From Planococcus shenhongbingii (GTDB taxonomy: Bacteria; Bacillota; Bacilli; Bacillales_A; Planococcaceae), in assembly GCF_030413635.1 (NCBI RefSeq), contig NZ_CP129235.1, positions 1,798,001 through 1,862,000 of the forward strand: 64,000 bases of DNA. The letters run 5' to 3'. The number at the start of each line of letters is the position of its first letter. The stretch's first letter is position 1. Below, in pieces: positions 40,779 to 49,292 of the stretch. A program made the translations under genes and the position numbers. Under the pieces are notes generated by a model, which was not told the origin of the DNA, did not search any database, and saw only the letters and a program-made list of their open reading frames with translations.

Positions 40779-41204
40779 TTGTCTTCAGAAAGAGATGCCA
40801 TGATAGGTTCGTTAAAAAATACAGTCATTCCTGAATTAAGAGGAAAAGGATTTAAAGGGTCATTTTCTCACTTTTATCGAAAAACGGAAGAGCGTGCGGA
40901 TTTGTTGATGTTTCAATTCAGTATGTGGGGCGGTGTTTTGTACATAGAGATTTCCAAATGTTCTCCTGAGGGGCATACGGATGTTTCAGGTAAATTTCGT
41001 CCACCCAATAAAATGAAAGTCTATTATATTGGCGATCCTTCTGGTTGGCATCGGTACCGAATAGGAGATGGTGGAAAGGACATGTTCGAGTTCAATGAAG
41101 TTAACACCGATCAAGTTGTCCTCCAGATCAAAGAATCCTTAGAAGAGGCAGATGAGTGGTGGGCGTCTTACCCAGATTGGTGGAAGAACAATCCTTCTTT
41201 TTAG
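40779..41204 (+). CDS. DUF4304-family protein
   Basis: A 141-residue protein. The N-terminal VIPELRGKGFKGSFSHFYRK and following LLMFQFSMWGG fit DUF4304, a family of unknown function often found in polymorphic-toxin immunity neighbourhoods. The TTG start follows TTGGAGGTGC. F2 repeats flank it on both sides. No toxin gene is seen nearby. Confidence 0.7.
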   Translation: MSSERDAMIGSLKNTVIPELRGKGFKGSFSHFYRKTEERADLLMFQFSMWGGVLYIEISKCSPEGHTDVSGKFRPPNKMKVYYIGDPSGWHRYRIGDGGKDMFEFNEVNTDQVVLQIKESLEEADEWWASYPDWWKNNPSF

Positions 41205-41213
41205 GCTTATAAG

Positions 41214-41247
41214 TGAATGTAACTTATTAGCAATTAAGTTACATTTA
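41214..41247. repeat. F2 palindrome (near-perfect)
   Basis: GAATGTAACTTA-TTAGCAAT-TAAGTTACATTT, 10 nt after the DUF4304 stop; same loop as the copy at 26084. Confidence 0.85.
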
Positions 41248-41255
41248 TTTTTAGA

Positions 41256-41303
41256 AATGGCCTATACGCAAGGAATTTTCAATCCCTTGCGTATAGGCCA
41301 TTA
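41256..41303 (-). terminator. Strong hairpin between convergent genes
   Basis: AATGGCCTATACGCAAGG pairs perfectly with CCTTGCGTATAGGCCATT over a 10-nt loop. It probably terminates the minus-strand micro-gene and the DUF4304 gene. Confidence 0.75.
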
Positions 41304-41310
41304 AATTACT

Positions 41311-41421
41311 CTATTTTTTTCTTCTCACCAAGAAAATTATTAAAATAACTGCGATGATCAGTACACCAAAAATCCCAATTGTAAATATGGTATCACCTAT
41401 GTTTATACTTGATTCATTCAT
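41311..41421 (-). CDS. 36-aa single-helix membrane protein
   Basis: The frame MNESSINIGDTIFTIGIFGV...IFLVRRKK has one membrane helix and a basic end, typical of genuine small membrane proteins. AGGGAGC lies about 12 nt before the ATG and a strong hairpin follows its stop. Too short for family assignment. Confidence 0.5.
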   Translation of the reverse strand: MNESSINIGDTIFTIGIFGVLIIAVILIIFLVRRKK

Positions 41422-41495
41422 CTCTATGTCGCTCCCTACTTCAAATTGTCTATTGCTACTATACCAATTTATTTCCAGTAAGGTTTCATTTTTTT

Positions 41496-41600
41496 GAATG
41501 TAACTTAATACAAATTAATTTACTTTCGGTTTCACGATTCCATTGACTTACCTATATAATCGAGAAAAACTGATTTTACTAGAAAAATAAGGACTTATTT
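41496..41600 (+). repeat. Long F2 repeat
   Basis: GAATGTAACTTAATACAAAT, TTACTTTCGGTTTCACGATTCC and TTTTACTAGAAAAATAAG correspond to the long form at 26639. An F1-like remnant follows at 41725. Confidence 0.55.
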
Positions 41601-41724
41601 TGGACTTAACACATTATATTAAGACTGCTAAGATATTGCTTTTCATTTTTTCACCTCTTGTTGTTCAATTGATGGATAAAAAAGAAGACGAATTTTAAAG
41701 TAGATTCATTGATTTGATAGTTAA

Positions 41725-41762
41725 GGCACCCTTTTTTGTTTGCAAAGAAAGTGCATAGGACG
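41725..41762 (+). repeat. Worn F1 3' block
   Basis: CACCCTTTTTTGTTTGCAAAG then AAAGTGCATAGGACG. Weak match but in the F2-then-F1 order. No other feature is seen in 41601-41823. Confidence 0.35.
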
Positions 41763-41823
41763 TCATTTTCGGATGTTTGAAACGAAGATGCCTTGGATTA
41801 GGAGTAACATATAAGTTAGAAAA

Positions 41824-42339
41824 ATGCTGCGTACCGTTTTGCTCGAAATGAAACTTTGCAAACGGCCCGACGTAAATAGTAGTAGACGATTGATAGAGGA
41901 AGTGGCGGAGTTGTATTATTTCATACTCGTATTAGGAATTTTCTTTGTGACAGGTGGTGCAGGTTACTTCATTTATATGTTCATAAACAGGAGCTTTGGA
42001 TTTCTAGGGGCGGGCAAAGCTGTTGCAGTCTTATTATTAGGTGCTTTATGTTTATCAGTCACTCTCCCAAGTCTCAAGCACATGCTTCTGAAAGAATATG
42101 ATGTGGTAGAAGGGGAATGCAGAATTGAGATTTCTGCAGATGGCCGTTATGCGGACGCAACCTTTGACATGCTGGATAAAGGTGAGCGGTTCTCATTTAC
42201 AGATCTCCCGGAGCTTGACGCGTATGGAAAATCCGTCCCTTACTATTGCGAGGTGATCGTTTCAAAAGATCATATGGTTGAAATAGGCTATAAAATCTTC
42301 GACGCCAATTCGCGTGAACTGCTGGAAACAAGTAAGTAG
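41824..42339 (+). CDS. Hypothetical membrane protein, about 171 aa
   Basis: Two membrane helices (YYFILVLGIFFVTGGAGYFI and AVAVLLLGALCLSVTLPSL) followed by a cytoplasmic or surface domain (VEGECRIEISADGRYADATF). No good ribosome site at the first ATG; a start nearer the first helix is likely. A possible relict of the same family follows at 42404. Function unknown. Confidence 0.5.
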   Translation: MLRTVLLEMKLCKRPDVNSSRRLIEEVAELYYFILVLGIFFVTGGAGYFIYMFINRSFGFLGAGKAVAVLLLGALCLSVTLPSLKHMLLKEYDVVEGECRIEISADGRYADATFDMLDKGERFSFTDLPELDAYGKSVPYYCEVIVSKDHMVEIGYKIFDANSRELLETSK

Positions 42340-42403
42340 TTTTGCTGTAAGTGGAGAAAAGAAGGGATTTAATTTCCCCCTCATGCTGGCGAATTTCGAT
42401 TAG

Positions 42404-42543
42404 GAGACGGATGTCCCCGGCTATTTCCGCGACCCGATTGACTTCCAGAAATTTGAGGTGGGCAGCTATGATTCCGGAAAGGATTCAGGTTATATAATTC
42501 AGCTGAAACGGGATGAAATCAAGTTAAAGCATCTGGGATTTTA
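42404..42543 (+). pseudogene. C-terminal gene fragment
   Basis: After a stop codon the frame reads ETDVPGYFRDPIDFQKFEVG and YIIQLKRDEIKLKHLGF, ending with TAG. No start or ribosome site. It appears to be the end of a lost gene. Confidence 0.35.
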
Positions 42544-42584
42544 GCAAATTTATAATTGCTAGAGAACATGGATGAGAAAGTGAT

Positions 42585-42743
42585 AAATTCATTGTCGCTA
42601 ATGAAAATGGAGAAGAGGTTGCTCATTATTTGGAATCTGGCCGGGTTTTGGCTATAGCTGATCTAAGTGCGGATCAAGAATGTAAATTAGCAGCTAAAAA
42701 ATTCCTGGAAAATGAATTGCTATTAGTGATCAAATGCATGTAA
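42585..42743 (+). pseudogene. C-terminal gene fragment
   Basis: KFIVANENGEEVAHYLESGR then ADLSADQECKLAAKKFLENE and a stop at 42741-42743. No start codon in frame. A remnant of an unrecognised protein. Confidence 0.35.
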
Positions 42744-42764
42744 ACGAATTAATGTAATGATTCT

Positions 42765-42802
42765 AAAAAAGCGTCCATCAATTGCGATTGGAGGCTTTTT
42801 TG
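42765..42802 (+). terminator. Intrinsic terminator
   Basis: AAAAAAGCGTCCATC pairs with GATTGGAGGCTTTTTT, 22 nt after the remnant's stop. Confidence 0.75.
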
Positions 42803-42902
42803 ATTGAAAAAATATTCCTCTTTGTTTTGAAGCAGCAGGAAACGAACTGGCTGCGGCACTTTAATCCTTTGTCCTATTCAAGAAATGAATACAGAAAATT
42901 TA

Positions 42903-42927
42903 GTTAACAATTCAAGTCAATGGGTAT
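42903..42927 (+). promoter_or_regulatory. Possible SigB-type promoter
   Basis: GTTAAC, 13-bp spacer, GGGTAT, upstream of the 68-aa membrane protein gene. The -10 is perfect, the -35 (GTTTAA) is partial. Confidence 0.35.
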
Positions 42928-43000
42928 GGAAAGAATATAATCCATTTGAATTGAAGATTTAAAGTTTCACCAATCAAAATCAACTTTGGAGGGTGAGTTA

Positions 43001-43207
43001 ATGAATAACGATGACAAATCGGAAAAGGAACGAAAAAAATTGGAACTTAAGGAAAAAGAAAAGGAGTTCAATAAAAGACTTGGCGATAATCCAAAAGCGT
43101 TAAAGAACCAATCGAAATTCAAGCAAATTCTATTTTGGATAGTGATGTTTTTTATTATGTTCTATGGCTTCGAATTTTTTCTCTATTTAGTGTCATTTTT
43201 ACAATAG
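43001..43207 (+). CDS. Small C-tail-anchored membrane protein, 68 aa
   Basis: A Lys/Glu-rich coiled-coil N-terminal part (KSEKERKKLELKEKEKEF) and one C-terminal membrane helix (ILFWIVMFFIMFYGFEFFLY). TTGGAGGGTGAG is the ribosome site for ATG 43001. Function unknown. Confidence 0.55.
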   Translation: MNNDDKSEKERKKLELKEKEKEFNKRLGDNPKALKNQSKFKQILFWIVMFFIMFYGFEFFLYLVSFLQ

Positions 43208-43396
43208 CAAACGCATTTACCTCTTCTTTTAAAAGTTACAGGATAGAAAAGGCGGAGCTAATAATTTTAATTTAAAATCCCGAAACTCTTTTGCTACAGG
43301 CATTGCAGTTAAGTAATGCAGGAGCAGATGCAAAAAAAGTCTCTTAGTCACTCTTATTTATTTTGCTCAATATTAAAAAATATCTTTGGAGAAGCA

Positions 43397-43436
43397 ACTA
43401 AAAAGACTTAACATTTTCTTGTTAGGTCTTTTTAGG
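43397..43436. terminator. Terminator-like hairpin
   Basis: AAAAAGACTTAAC pairs with GTTAGGTCTTTTT. It lies between convergent genes and can serve both strands. The rest of 43208-43483 is unassigned. Confidence 0.65.
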
Positions 43437-43483
43437 CGGCAGCAGCATTTTAAAAAAAGCCATAAAAGGAAGCTATCGATTAA

Positions 43484-44392
43484 TTAACTAAGTATATTTT
43501 TATTTTGATCCCCAGCTAAAGCAACCGCTTCTTTGATTTTTTCCGCAACCAGCGTCCAAGCTTTCTGGGCTGCACCTTGTGGGCCTAAATGTGTAAAGGC
43601 ATGAGAAACGCCTTCGAAAACCTCATCGTGGACGTTTATCCCGGCAGCTTTTAATTTTTCGGCATAGATTTCGGCTTCCGGCCTGAATGGGTCATGTTCG
43701 GCAATGACAATAAGGGCAGAGGCTAAGCCCTTCCCGATTTCAGCACAGACAGGGGAAGCGAGTGGATTGGCAGCTTGCATTTTGTCAGGCAGGTAGCATT
43801 TATTCAAAAAATTCGCGAACTGTGGGAACCGGGCACGAAACCATTTTGGTTCGGGTTTATCCGCGTGCGGCGTGACAAAATCCAGCATCGGGCAAGACAA
43901 GACTTGGAGAAGGGGCTGGTTTTCCTGTTTCTCTTCAAGGTAAAGACAGAGGGCCGCTGCGATATTCGCACCTGAACTTTGTCCGCCCAGCATGAATCGT
44001 TTCGGATCGATATCTAGCTCATCTGCCCGGCCCTTCATCCATTGAAGAATCTCGTAACTCTGTTCAAGCGGTTTTGGAAACGGGTATTCCGGAGCTTTTG
44101 CATAACCGACGTTGAGGATTACGCAGCCTGTCTGATTCGCCAGAAAGCGGCAGTACGGATCATCCAGCTCTTTATCATTCATAATAAATGCCCCGCCGTG
44201 GAAATTAACGTAAACCGGAAGTTTTTCTGGTTCGGCACCTAACGGATAGTAGAAAGATAGGTAAGTGGGCTGAACCGATGTATCAACCAAAAAATCTTTT
44301 TTTATTTTTACAGGCTGCGGAGGAATCATAGGTGAATTATATGATGGATCGGGAAGGAGTCGCAGTAACTTAGCGCCAATAGTAGTTAACAT
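43484..44392 (-). CDS. HSL-type alpha/beta hydrolase (esterase) next to crt genes
   Basis: About 302 residues of the hormone-sensitive lipase (Abhydrolase_3) family: YVNFHGGAFIMND (oxyanion HGGG-type), LGGQSSGANIAAAL (nucleophile Ser), VIAEHDPFRPEAE (Asp) and EGVSHAFTH (His). ATG 44392 follows GCGAGG at 6 nt; an ATG at 44425 is possible but has no ribosome site. It diverges from crtP with 245 nt between them. A role in carotenoid ester metabolism is possible but only suggested by position. Confidence 0.8.
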   Translation of the reverse strand: MLTTIGAKLLRLLPDPSYNSPMIPPQPVKIKKDFLVDTSVQPTYLSFYYPLGAEPEKLPVYVNFHGGAFIMNDKELDDPYCRFLANQTGCVILNVGYAKAPEYPFPKPLEQSYEILQWMKGRADELDIDPKRFMLGGQSSGANIAAALCLYLEEKQENQPLLQVLSCPMLDFVTPHADKPEPKWFRARFPQFANFLNKCYLPDKMQAANPLASPVCAEIGKGLASALIVIAEHDPFRPEAEIYAEKLKAAGINVHDEVFEGVSHAFTHLGPQGAAQKAWTLVAEKIKEAVALAGDQNKNILS

Positions 44393-44549
44393 AAGGACCT
44401 CGCTTTTTTCCACCATTTTATCCATAGGAGCGGTAAATAGTCAATTGCTGAAGTTAGCAATGCGCCGTCTTTATAAACTAACGGAAGCAAGCCCATATCT
44501 GGCACTGAGGTTAGGTTGTTTTATTATCCGGAAGAATTGCCGTCTAGGT

Positions 44550-44573
44550 GTTGAAACGGAGTGATGAGGGTAT
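44550..44573 (+). promoter_or_regulatory. SigB-type promoter of the crt operon
   Basis: GTTGAA (44550-44555), 12-bp spacer, GGGTAT (44568-44573). Consensus for SigB is GTTTAA-N12-14-GGGTAT. It is 65 nt before the crtP start. In Staphylococcus aureus the crtOPQMN operon is SigB-dependent, which supports the call. Confidence 0.65.
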
Positions 44574-44637
44574 TAGTGGAAATAATACAAATCGATGCTT
44601 CAGTTGTAGATTGCCCTTAAATTACGGGAAGGTGCTG

Positions 44638-46143
44638 GTGGAATTGACTGAAAATAAAAAAGTTTTAATCATTGGGGGAGGACTCGGTGGCATATCCGCC
44701 GCTATTTCCCTTGCACAACGTGGCTATAAAGTTTCCTTATTCGAAAAAAACAACCATATCGGCGGGAAATTGAACCGGCTTGAACAAGATGGTTTCGGCT
44801 TCGACCTTGGCCCGTCCATCTTGACGATGCCAAAAATTTTCGCAAAATTATTTGCGGACAGCGGAAAACGGATGGAAGACTACGTGCCGATCATCCGGCT
44901 GGACCATCAATGGCGTTCCTTTTTCCCGGATGGAAACATTATCGACTTGTATCAGGACTTGCATGAAATGGAAACGAAAAATCCGTCATTGAGCAAGCGG
45001 GATATGCGCGAGTATGCGAATCTGCTGAAATACTCCAAAAATCTGTATGATGTGACCGAGAAAGGCTATTTCAATCAGGGGCTGGACAGCGCGGAAGAAA
45101 TCGCAAAGTACCACGGTGCGCTTGAATCCCTCAAAAACTTCGATCTTTTTTCGACCGTACATAGTGCCATTGATAAACGGATTAGCAATAAGCAATTCAA
45201 GGATATGCTTTCCTATTTTAGTAAATATGTCGGTTCTTCCCCTTACGATGCGCCGGCCGTCCTGAATATGATGATCTATATGCAGCATAATCAAGGTGCA
45301 TGGTACGTGCCCGGCGGCTTGAACCGGCTTGCGGACGCATTGGTGCGGCTGGCAGAAGAAATTGGCGTCCATATTTATACGGGAGTGGGAGTCGCCCGCC
45401 TCTACAAAGAGAAAGGTAAGATCACCGGCGCCTTGCTGGAAGACGGCGCAAAGGTGTCTGCGGATTACTACATCTCCAATATGGAAGTCATTCCGCTTTA
45501 TGAGCAGCTGCTGGATGAAAAGAAGCAGTACGTTAAAAAGCTGAAGAAGAAATTTGAACCGGCCAGTTCCGGGCTCGTGATGCATCTGGGCGTCAAAAAA
45601 ACGTATCCGCAGCTCCGCCACCATAATTTCTTCTTTGCGGAAAATATGAAGAAACAGATGCAGACGATTTTCCACGAGCATAAGCTGCCGGACGACCCGG
45701 TCATTTATTTGGTGAATGTCAATAAGACCGACCCGGCCCAGGCGCCGCCCGGACATGAAAACATAAAAGTGCTTCCGCACATTCCGTACATCCAGGACAA
45801 AGCTTTCACGCAGCAGGATTATGCGCAATTCGCAGAGAAAGTCTTGGTCAAATTGGAACAAATGGGCCTGGATGGCTTGCGGGAAAACATCGTGACGGAG
45901 GATATCTGGACGCCTGAGGATATCCGGCAGGTCTACGGCTCCGACCGCGGCGCGATTTACGGAACGCTGTCGGACCGCAGCAACAACAAAGGGTTCAAGC
46001 ATCCGAAACAAAGCGAACGCTACGACAATCTGTATTTTGTCGGCGGGACGGTGAACCCGGGTGGCGGGATGCCGATGGTCACCTTGAGCGGCCAGCAGGT
46101 CGGCAGGAAAATCGTTGAACGGGATAGGCATCAAGGCAAATGA
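44638..46143 (+). CDS. crtP: 4,4'-diaponeurosporene oxidase (CrtP-type)
   Basis: A 501-residue FAD-dependent carotenoid oxidase that oxidises the terminal methyl of 4,4'-diaponeurosporene. [20 protein letters not shown] is the dinucleotide fold and [14 protein letters not shown] the C-terminal FAD motif. It matches S. aureus CrtP along its length (for example [37 protein letters not shown]) better than CrtN. GTG at 44638 lies 5 nt after GGGAAGG; the frame is open further upstream. First gene of the crt operon. Confidence 0.9.
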   Translation: MELTENKKVLIIGGGLGGISAAISLAQRGYKVSLFEKNNHIGGKLNRLEQDGFGFDLGPSILTMPKIFAKLFADSGKRMEDYVPIIRLDHQWRSFFPDGNIIDLYQDLHEMETKNPSLSKRDMREYANLLKYSKNLYDVTEKGYFNQGLDSAEEIAKYHGALESLKNFDLFSTVHSAIDKRISNKQFKDMLSYFSKYVGSSPYDAPAVLNMMIYMQHNQGAWYVPGGLNRLADALVRLAEEIGVHIYTGVGVARLYKEKGKITGALLEDGAKVSADYYISNMEVIPLYEQLLDEKKQYVKKLKKKFEPASSGLVMHLGVKKTYPQLRHHNFFFAENMKKQMQTIFHEHKLPDDPVIYLVNVNKTDPAQAPPGHENIKVLPHIPYIQDKAFTQQDYAQFAEKVLVKLEQMGLDGLRENIVTEDIWTPEDIRQVYGSDRGAIYGTLSDRSNNKGFKHPKQSERYDNLYFVGGTVNPGGGMPMVTLSGQQVGRKIVERDRHQGK

Positions 46144-46172
46144 AGAGTGATATCCATGCAAAGCCATAAGTA

Positions 46173-46477
46173 AAAGAAACAATGGAAAAGATGGCTGGTC
46201 GACGGTTATTCTAAAGAGCGGCTACAGCAAAAAACGATTGCCGGGCAAAAGGCGGGATGACTTGAAAGTCTTTGCCGCAGAAACAAAACGGGCAGAACTG
46301 ACCCACTGGCTCTCCATTGTACCCGCACCGTTACTTTTTCTATGGAATCCTTTTTGATTAAGCTAGGCAATGATTGCATACGCGGTTTTATTTAATCTGC
46401 CGCTCATTATTGCCCAGCGGTACAACCGCGGGCGTATTTACGCCATCATTTCCAATGGAAGGAGGAGGGCAGCGTGA
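46173..46477 (+). pseudogene. crtO: Dead crtO (glycosyl-diaponeurosporenoate acyltransferase)
   Basis: Between crtP and crtN lie WKRWLVDGYSKERLQQKTIA, a frameshift near 46256, AAETKRAELTHWLSIVPAPL, TGA, TAG, then IAYAVLFNLPLIIAQRYNRG. These match the C-terminal half of CrtO (S. aureus: ETKRAELIHWISILP, PIIIVQRYNRPRL). The first about 70 codons are missing. Its stop (TGA 46475-46477) still overlaps the crtN start (GTGA), showing former coupling. The acyltransferase step must be absent or supplied elsewhere. Confidence 0.85.
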
Positions 46478-48000
46478 AAAAGAAGGTGATCGTAATCGGA
46501 GCAGGCGTGGCGGGGCTGGCAAGTGCCATCAGGCTTCAAAATGCCGGTTACCAGGTAGCTTTATACGAAAAACAATCCACCCCCGGCGGAAAAATGAACC
46601 GGATTGAAATCGACGGCTACAAATTCGATCTGGGACCGAGTATTGTCATGATGCCGGAAGTGTATCGGGAAATATTCGAGCTGTGCGGCCGAAACCCCGA
46701 TGATTACATCCCGATGGAAAAGCTGGATCCGATGTACAGGGCATATTTCAGTGATGCACCCACTGAGCCCATTGATATGTCCTCTGACCTTCCCCGGCTG
46801 ACCAAAACTTTGGAAACGCTCAGTCCATCGGATACAGGGGGATTCCTTCAGTATCTCCAGGAAGCGCATAAGATTTTTGCGTTTGCAAGGTATGATATTT
46901 TGCAGAAGCCATTCCGCAGGCACCGGGATTTCTACAACCGTTCTATGATGAATAAAGGGAAGGGTTCGAAAATAAAAGTGCTGGACACCGCCAATCAGTT
47001 TATCGGCCGATACATCAAAAACGAACGCTTAAAGCAGATCATCAGTTTCCAAACGCTCTACATAGGCATTTCCCCGTATAAGAGCCCATCGTTTTACACC
47101 ATGATCCCGATGCTCCAGTTTTTATATGGCGTCTGGTTTATCAAAGGCGGCATGTACACGATGGCCTCTTCGATGGAACGGCTCTTTAAGGAATTGGGAG
47201 GCGAAATCTTCTATAATCAGGCCGTTCAGGAAATCTGTATTGAAGATAAAAAAGCCACTGGCATCCTTGTGGCTGGCGAAAAGGTTCCTGCAGATTTCGT
47301 GGTGTGCAATGCGGACTTCCCGTATGCCATGAAACATCTGGTCAAAGAACCAGCCGCCAAAGGGAAGTTTACCGACAAAAAAATCGATAAAATGAAATAT
47401 ACCTGTTCTTGTTTTTTATTGTATTTGGGCATGGACAGAAAATACACGGAAGTCGAGAGGGTTCATAATTTCATTTTCAATGAAAAGCTGGACAAAAATT
47501 TGGAAGACATTTTCTCCGGGGAAAAACTGACGGATGCCTCTTTCTATGTTTACCTTGCTTCGAAAATGGATCCAACTCTGGCACCCGAGGGAAAAGACGG
47601 CTTATATATTTTGATGCCGGTTTCAAACGTGGCGACAGCCCTTTACGAATGGAACGACGAAACCGTCGCTTATTACCGCGGCTATATTCTGAACGCGTTG
47701 AAAAAGATTCCGGGCTTTGAGCACGTTGAGGATGAAATAGTTGCAGAAACGTGCATAACGCCGCTGGATTTCGAGACGAAATTCAATGCCTATAAAGGTG
47801 CCGCTTTCGGCCTGCAGCCGACCTTGTCTCAAAGCAATCACCTGCGGCCGCAAAGCAAGGCCACGCATTGTTCGAATTTGTATTTTACCGGCAGCTCAAC
47901 ACACCCTGGAGCAGGGGTTCCAATCGTCCTTTTATCCGCAAAGATTGCTACGCAGGAACTGATCGATGATGACCAAGGTGTCATGGCTCACGATAATTAA
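46474..48000 (+). CDS. crtN: 4,4'-diapophytoene desaturase (CrtN-type)
   Basis: A 508-residue FAD-dependent desaturase that converts 4,4'-diapophytoene to diaponeurosporene or diapolycopene. VIVIGAGVAGLASAIRLQNA is the N-terminal fold; GYKFDLGPSIVMMPEVYREI, SFQTLYIGISPYKSPSFYTM and FTGSSTHPGAGVPIVLLSAK align with S. aureus CrtN. GTG at 46474 follows GGAAGGAGGAGGGC. Second functional gene of the operon. Confidence 0.92.
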   Translation: MKKKVIVIGAGVAGLASAIRLQNAGYQVALYEKQSTPGGKMNRIEIDGYKFDLGPSIVMMPEVYREIFELCGRNPDDYIPMEKLDPMYRAYFSDAPTEPIDMSSDLPRLTKTLETLSPSDTGGFLQYLQEAHKIFAFARYDILQKPFRRHRDFYNRSMMNKGKGSKIKVLDTANQFIGRYIKNERLKQIISFQTLYIGISPYKSPSFYTMIPMLQFLYGVWFIKGGMYTMASSMERLFKELGGEIFYNQAVQEICIEDKKATGILVAGEKVPADFVVCNADFPYAMKHLVKEPAAKGKFTDKKIDKMKYTCSCFLLYLGMDRKYTEVERVHNFIFNEKLDKNLEDIFSGEKLTDASFYVYLASKMDPTLAPEGKDGLYILMPVSNVATALYEWNDETVAYYRGYILNALKKIPGFEHVEDEIVAETCITPLDFETKFNAYKGAAFGLQPTLSQSNHLRPQSKATHCSNLYFTGSSTHPGAGVPIVLLSAKIATQELIDDDQGVMAHDN

Positions 48001-48039
48001 CTTGCCGGCGATAGCCAAATTCAGTTAGGGGGTGTTCAA

Positions 48040-49152
48040 ATGGAAGCTTCAAACTTCATTAACCTGGCAATCGGTTTTGCTGCGGTCGGGGTCGGCTTCA
48101 TCATGTTCAAGTCGTTGCCGAGACCAAAGCCGCGTGAGCAATCAGATTTACCGTTTCTGTCCGTCATCATTCCTGCCAGAAATGAAAGCAACCGGATCAC
48201 GCCGTTATTGGAGTCATTAAATGGCCAAAATCATCGGTCATTTGAAATATTGGTAGTTGATGATGATTCATCGGACAATACGGCTGAAGTCGCGGAAGCT
48301 TTAGGTGCAACGGTTCTTCAGAAGAAAGAGGAACGGCTGGGCGCAGGAAAGTCGGCGGCCTGCTGGTACGGCGCGAATCAGGCAAAAGGGGAGTGGCTTT
48401 TATTCTTAGATGCGGATACCCATTTCACGGACGCTGACGGCATCCGGAATTTGCTTCTTTCCTATAAGGAGAAAGGCGCCAAAGGGATTCTGGCTTTGCA
48501 GCCGTTCCATACGGTCCACCGGCTATATGAAAACCTTTCTGCTGTATTCAACGTAATCGTGGTTGTCGGAATGAATGGTTTTACCGTTTGGGGAGACCGG
48601 TTTAAGACGGCCGGCTCGTTCGGTCCGTGCATCTTATGCAATAAAGAGGATTATTTTTTAACCGGAGGCCATCAAAAAATCGAAGGTGCCCTTATGGATG
48701 ATTTGGCGCTCGGCGAGGCGTTTCTTGAAAAAAACCTTCCCGTCCACTGCCTCGGCGGAAAAGGGATCATCTCGTCCCGGATGTATCCGGAAGGTCTTAA
48801 AAGCCTGATCGAAGGCTGGTGTAAAAGCTTCGCCATTGGTTCAAAATCCACCCATCCGCTTGTTATGGGGATGACCATCATTTGGATTGCCGGCAGCTTC
48901 ACCAGTGCGATTGCCTTGATTTCCGCCATTGCGTCAGCAGACGCTGCTGCAATCTTGATTAGTGGTCTGTTGTATTTGATTTATGCAGTTCAAACCGGGC
49001 TGTTCGCGCGCAGATGCGGTAACTTTCCACGGTCCATTTTCTTGTTTTATCCCGTTCTGTTTTTATTTTTCACTGGAATTTATCTGTACTCCTTGTTCCG
49101 GGTGAATGTCCTGCACACGGTAACTTGGAAAGGGCGGAAGATAAACGTTTGA
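48040..49152 (+). CDS. crtQ: 4,4'-diaponeurosporenoate glycosyltransferase (CrtQ-type)
   Basis: A 370-residue membrane-bound GT2 glycosyltransferase that esterifies glucose to diaponeurosporenoate. FLSVIIPARNESNRITPLLE starts the catalytic domain, LLFLDADTHF holds the DxD-like motif, and GALMDDLALGEAFLE with GWCKSFAIGS fit the QxxRW-like region of CrtQ. N-terminal and C-terminal membrane helices are present. TTAGGGGGTG is the ribosome site. Last gene of the crt operon. Confidence 0.87.
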   Translation: MEASNFINLAIGFAAVGVGFIMFKSLPRPKPREQSDLPFLSVIIPARNESNRITPLLESLNGQNHRSFEILVVDDDSSDNTAEVAEALGATVLQKKEERLGAGKSAACWYGANQAKGEWLLFLDADTHFTDADGIRNLLLSYKEKGAKGILALQPFHTVHRLYENLSAVFNVIVVVGMNGFTVWGDRFKTAGSFGPCILCNKEDYFLTGGHQKIEGALMDDLALGEAFLEKNLPVHCLGGKGIISSRMYPEGLKSLIEGWCKSFAIGSKSTHPLVMGMTIIWIAGSFTSAIALISAIASADAAAILISGLLYLIYAVQTGLFARRCGNFPRSIFLFYPVLFLFFTGIYLYSLFRVNVLHTVTWKGRKINV

Positions 49153-49207
49153 GTGCCATTCCATAATCTGATCAAACGCATAAAAAATTGAAAGTAGCAA
49201 TCCAACA

Positions 49208-49245
49208 AAAATCACCCGGACATCATTGTCCGAGTGATTTTTTGC
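49208..49245 (+). terminator. Terminator of the crt operon
   Basis: AAAATCACCCGGAC pairs with GTCCGAGTGATTTT, then TTTG. Confidence 0.85.
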
Positions 49246-49292
49246 AGCTGTCCCTAAAATCCGCTTTTGTTCTTGCAGCCATGCCTTAAATT

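Noticed and set aside
9391..41247. F2 palindromes as standard rho-independent terminators
   Set aside because: Stems are AT-rich and there is no T-run after them, so they do not fit intrinsic termination, though an RNA 3'-end role is not excluded.
44986..46182. 398-codon minus-strand frame opposite crtP
   Set aside because: Mirror of crtP codons; no ribosome site or family, while crtP matches a known enzyme along its length.
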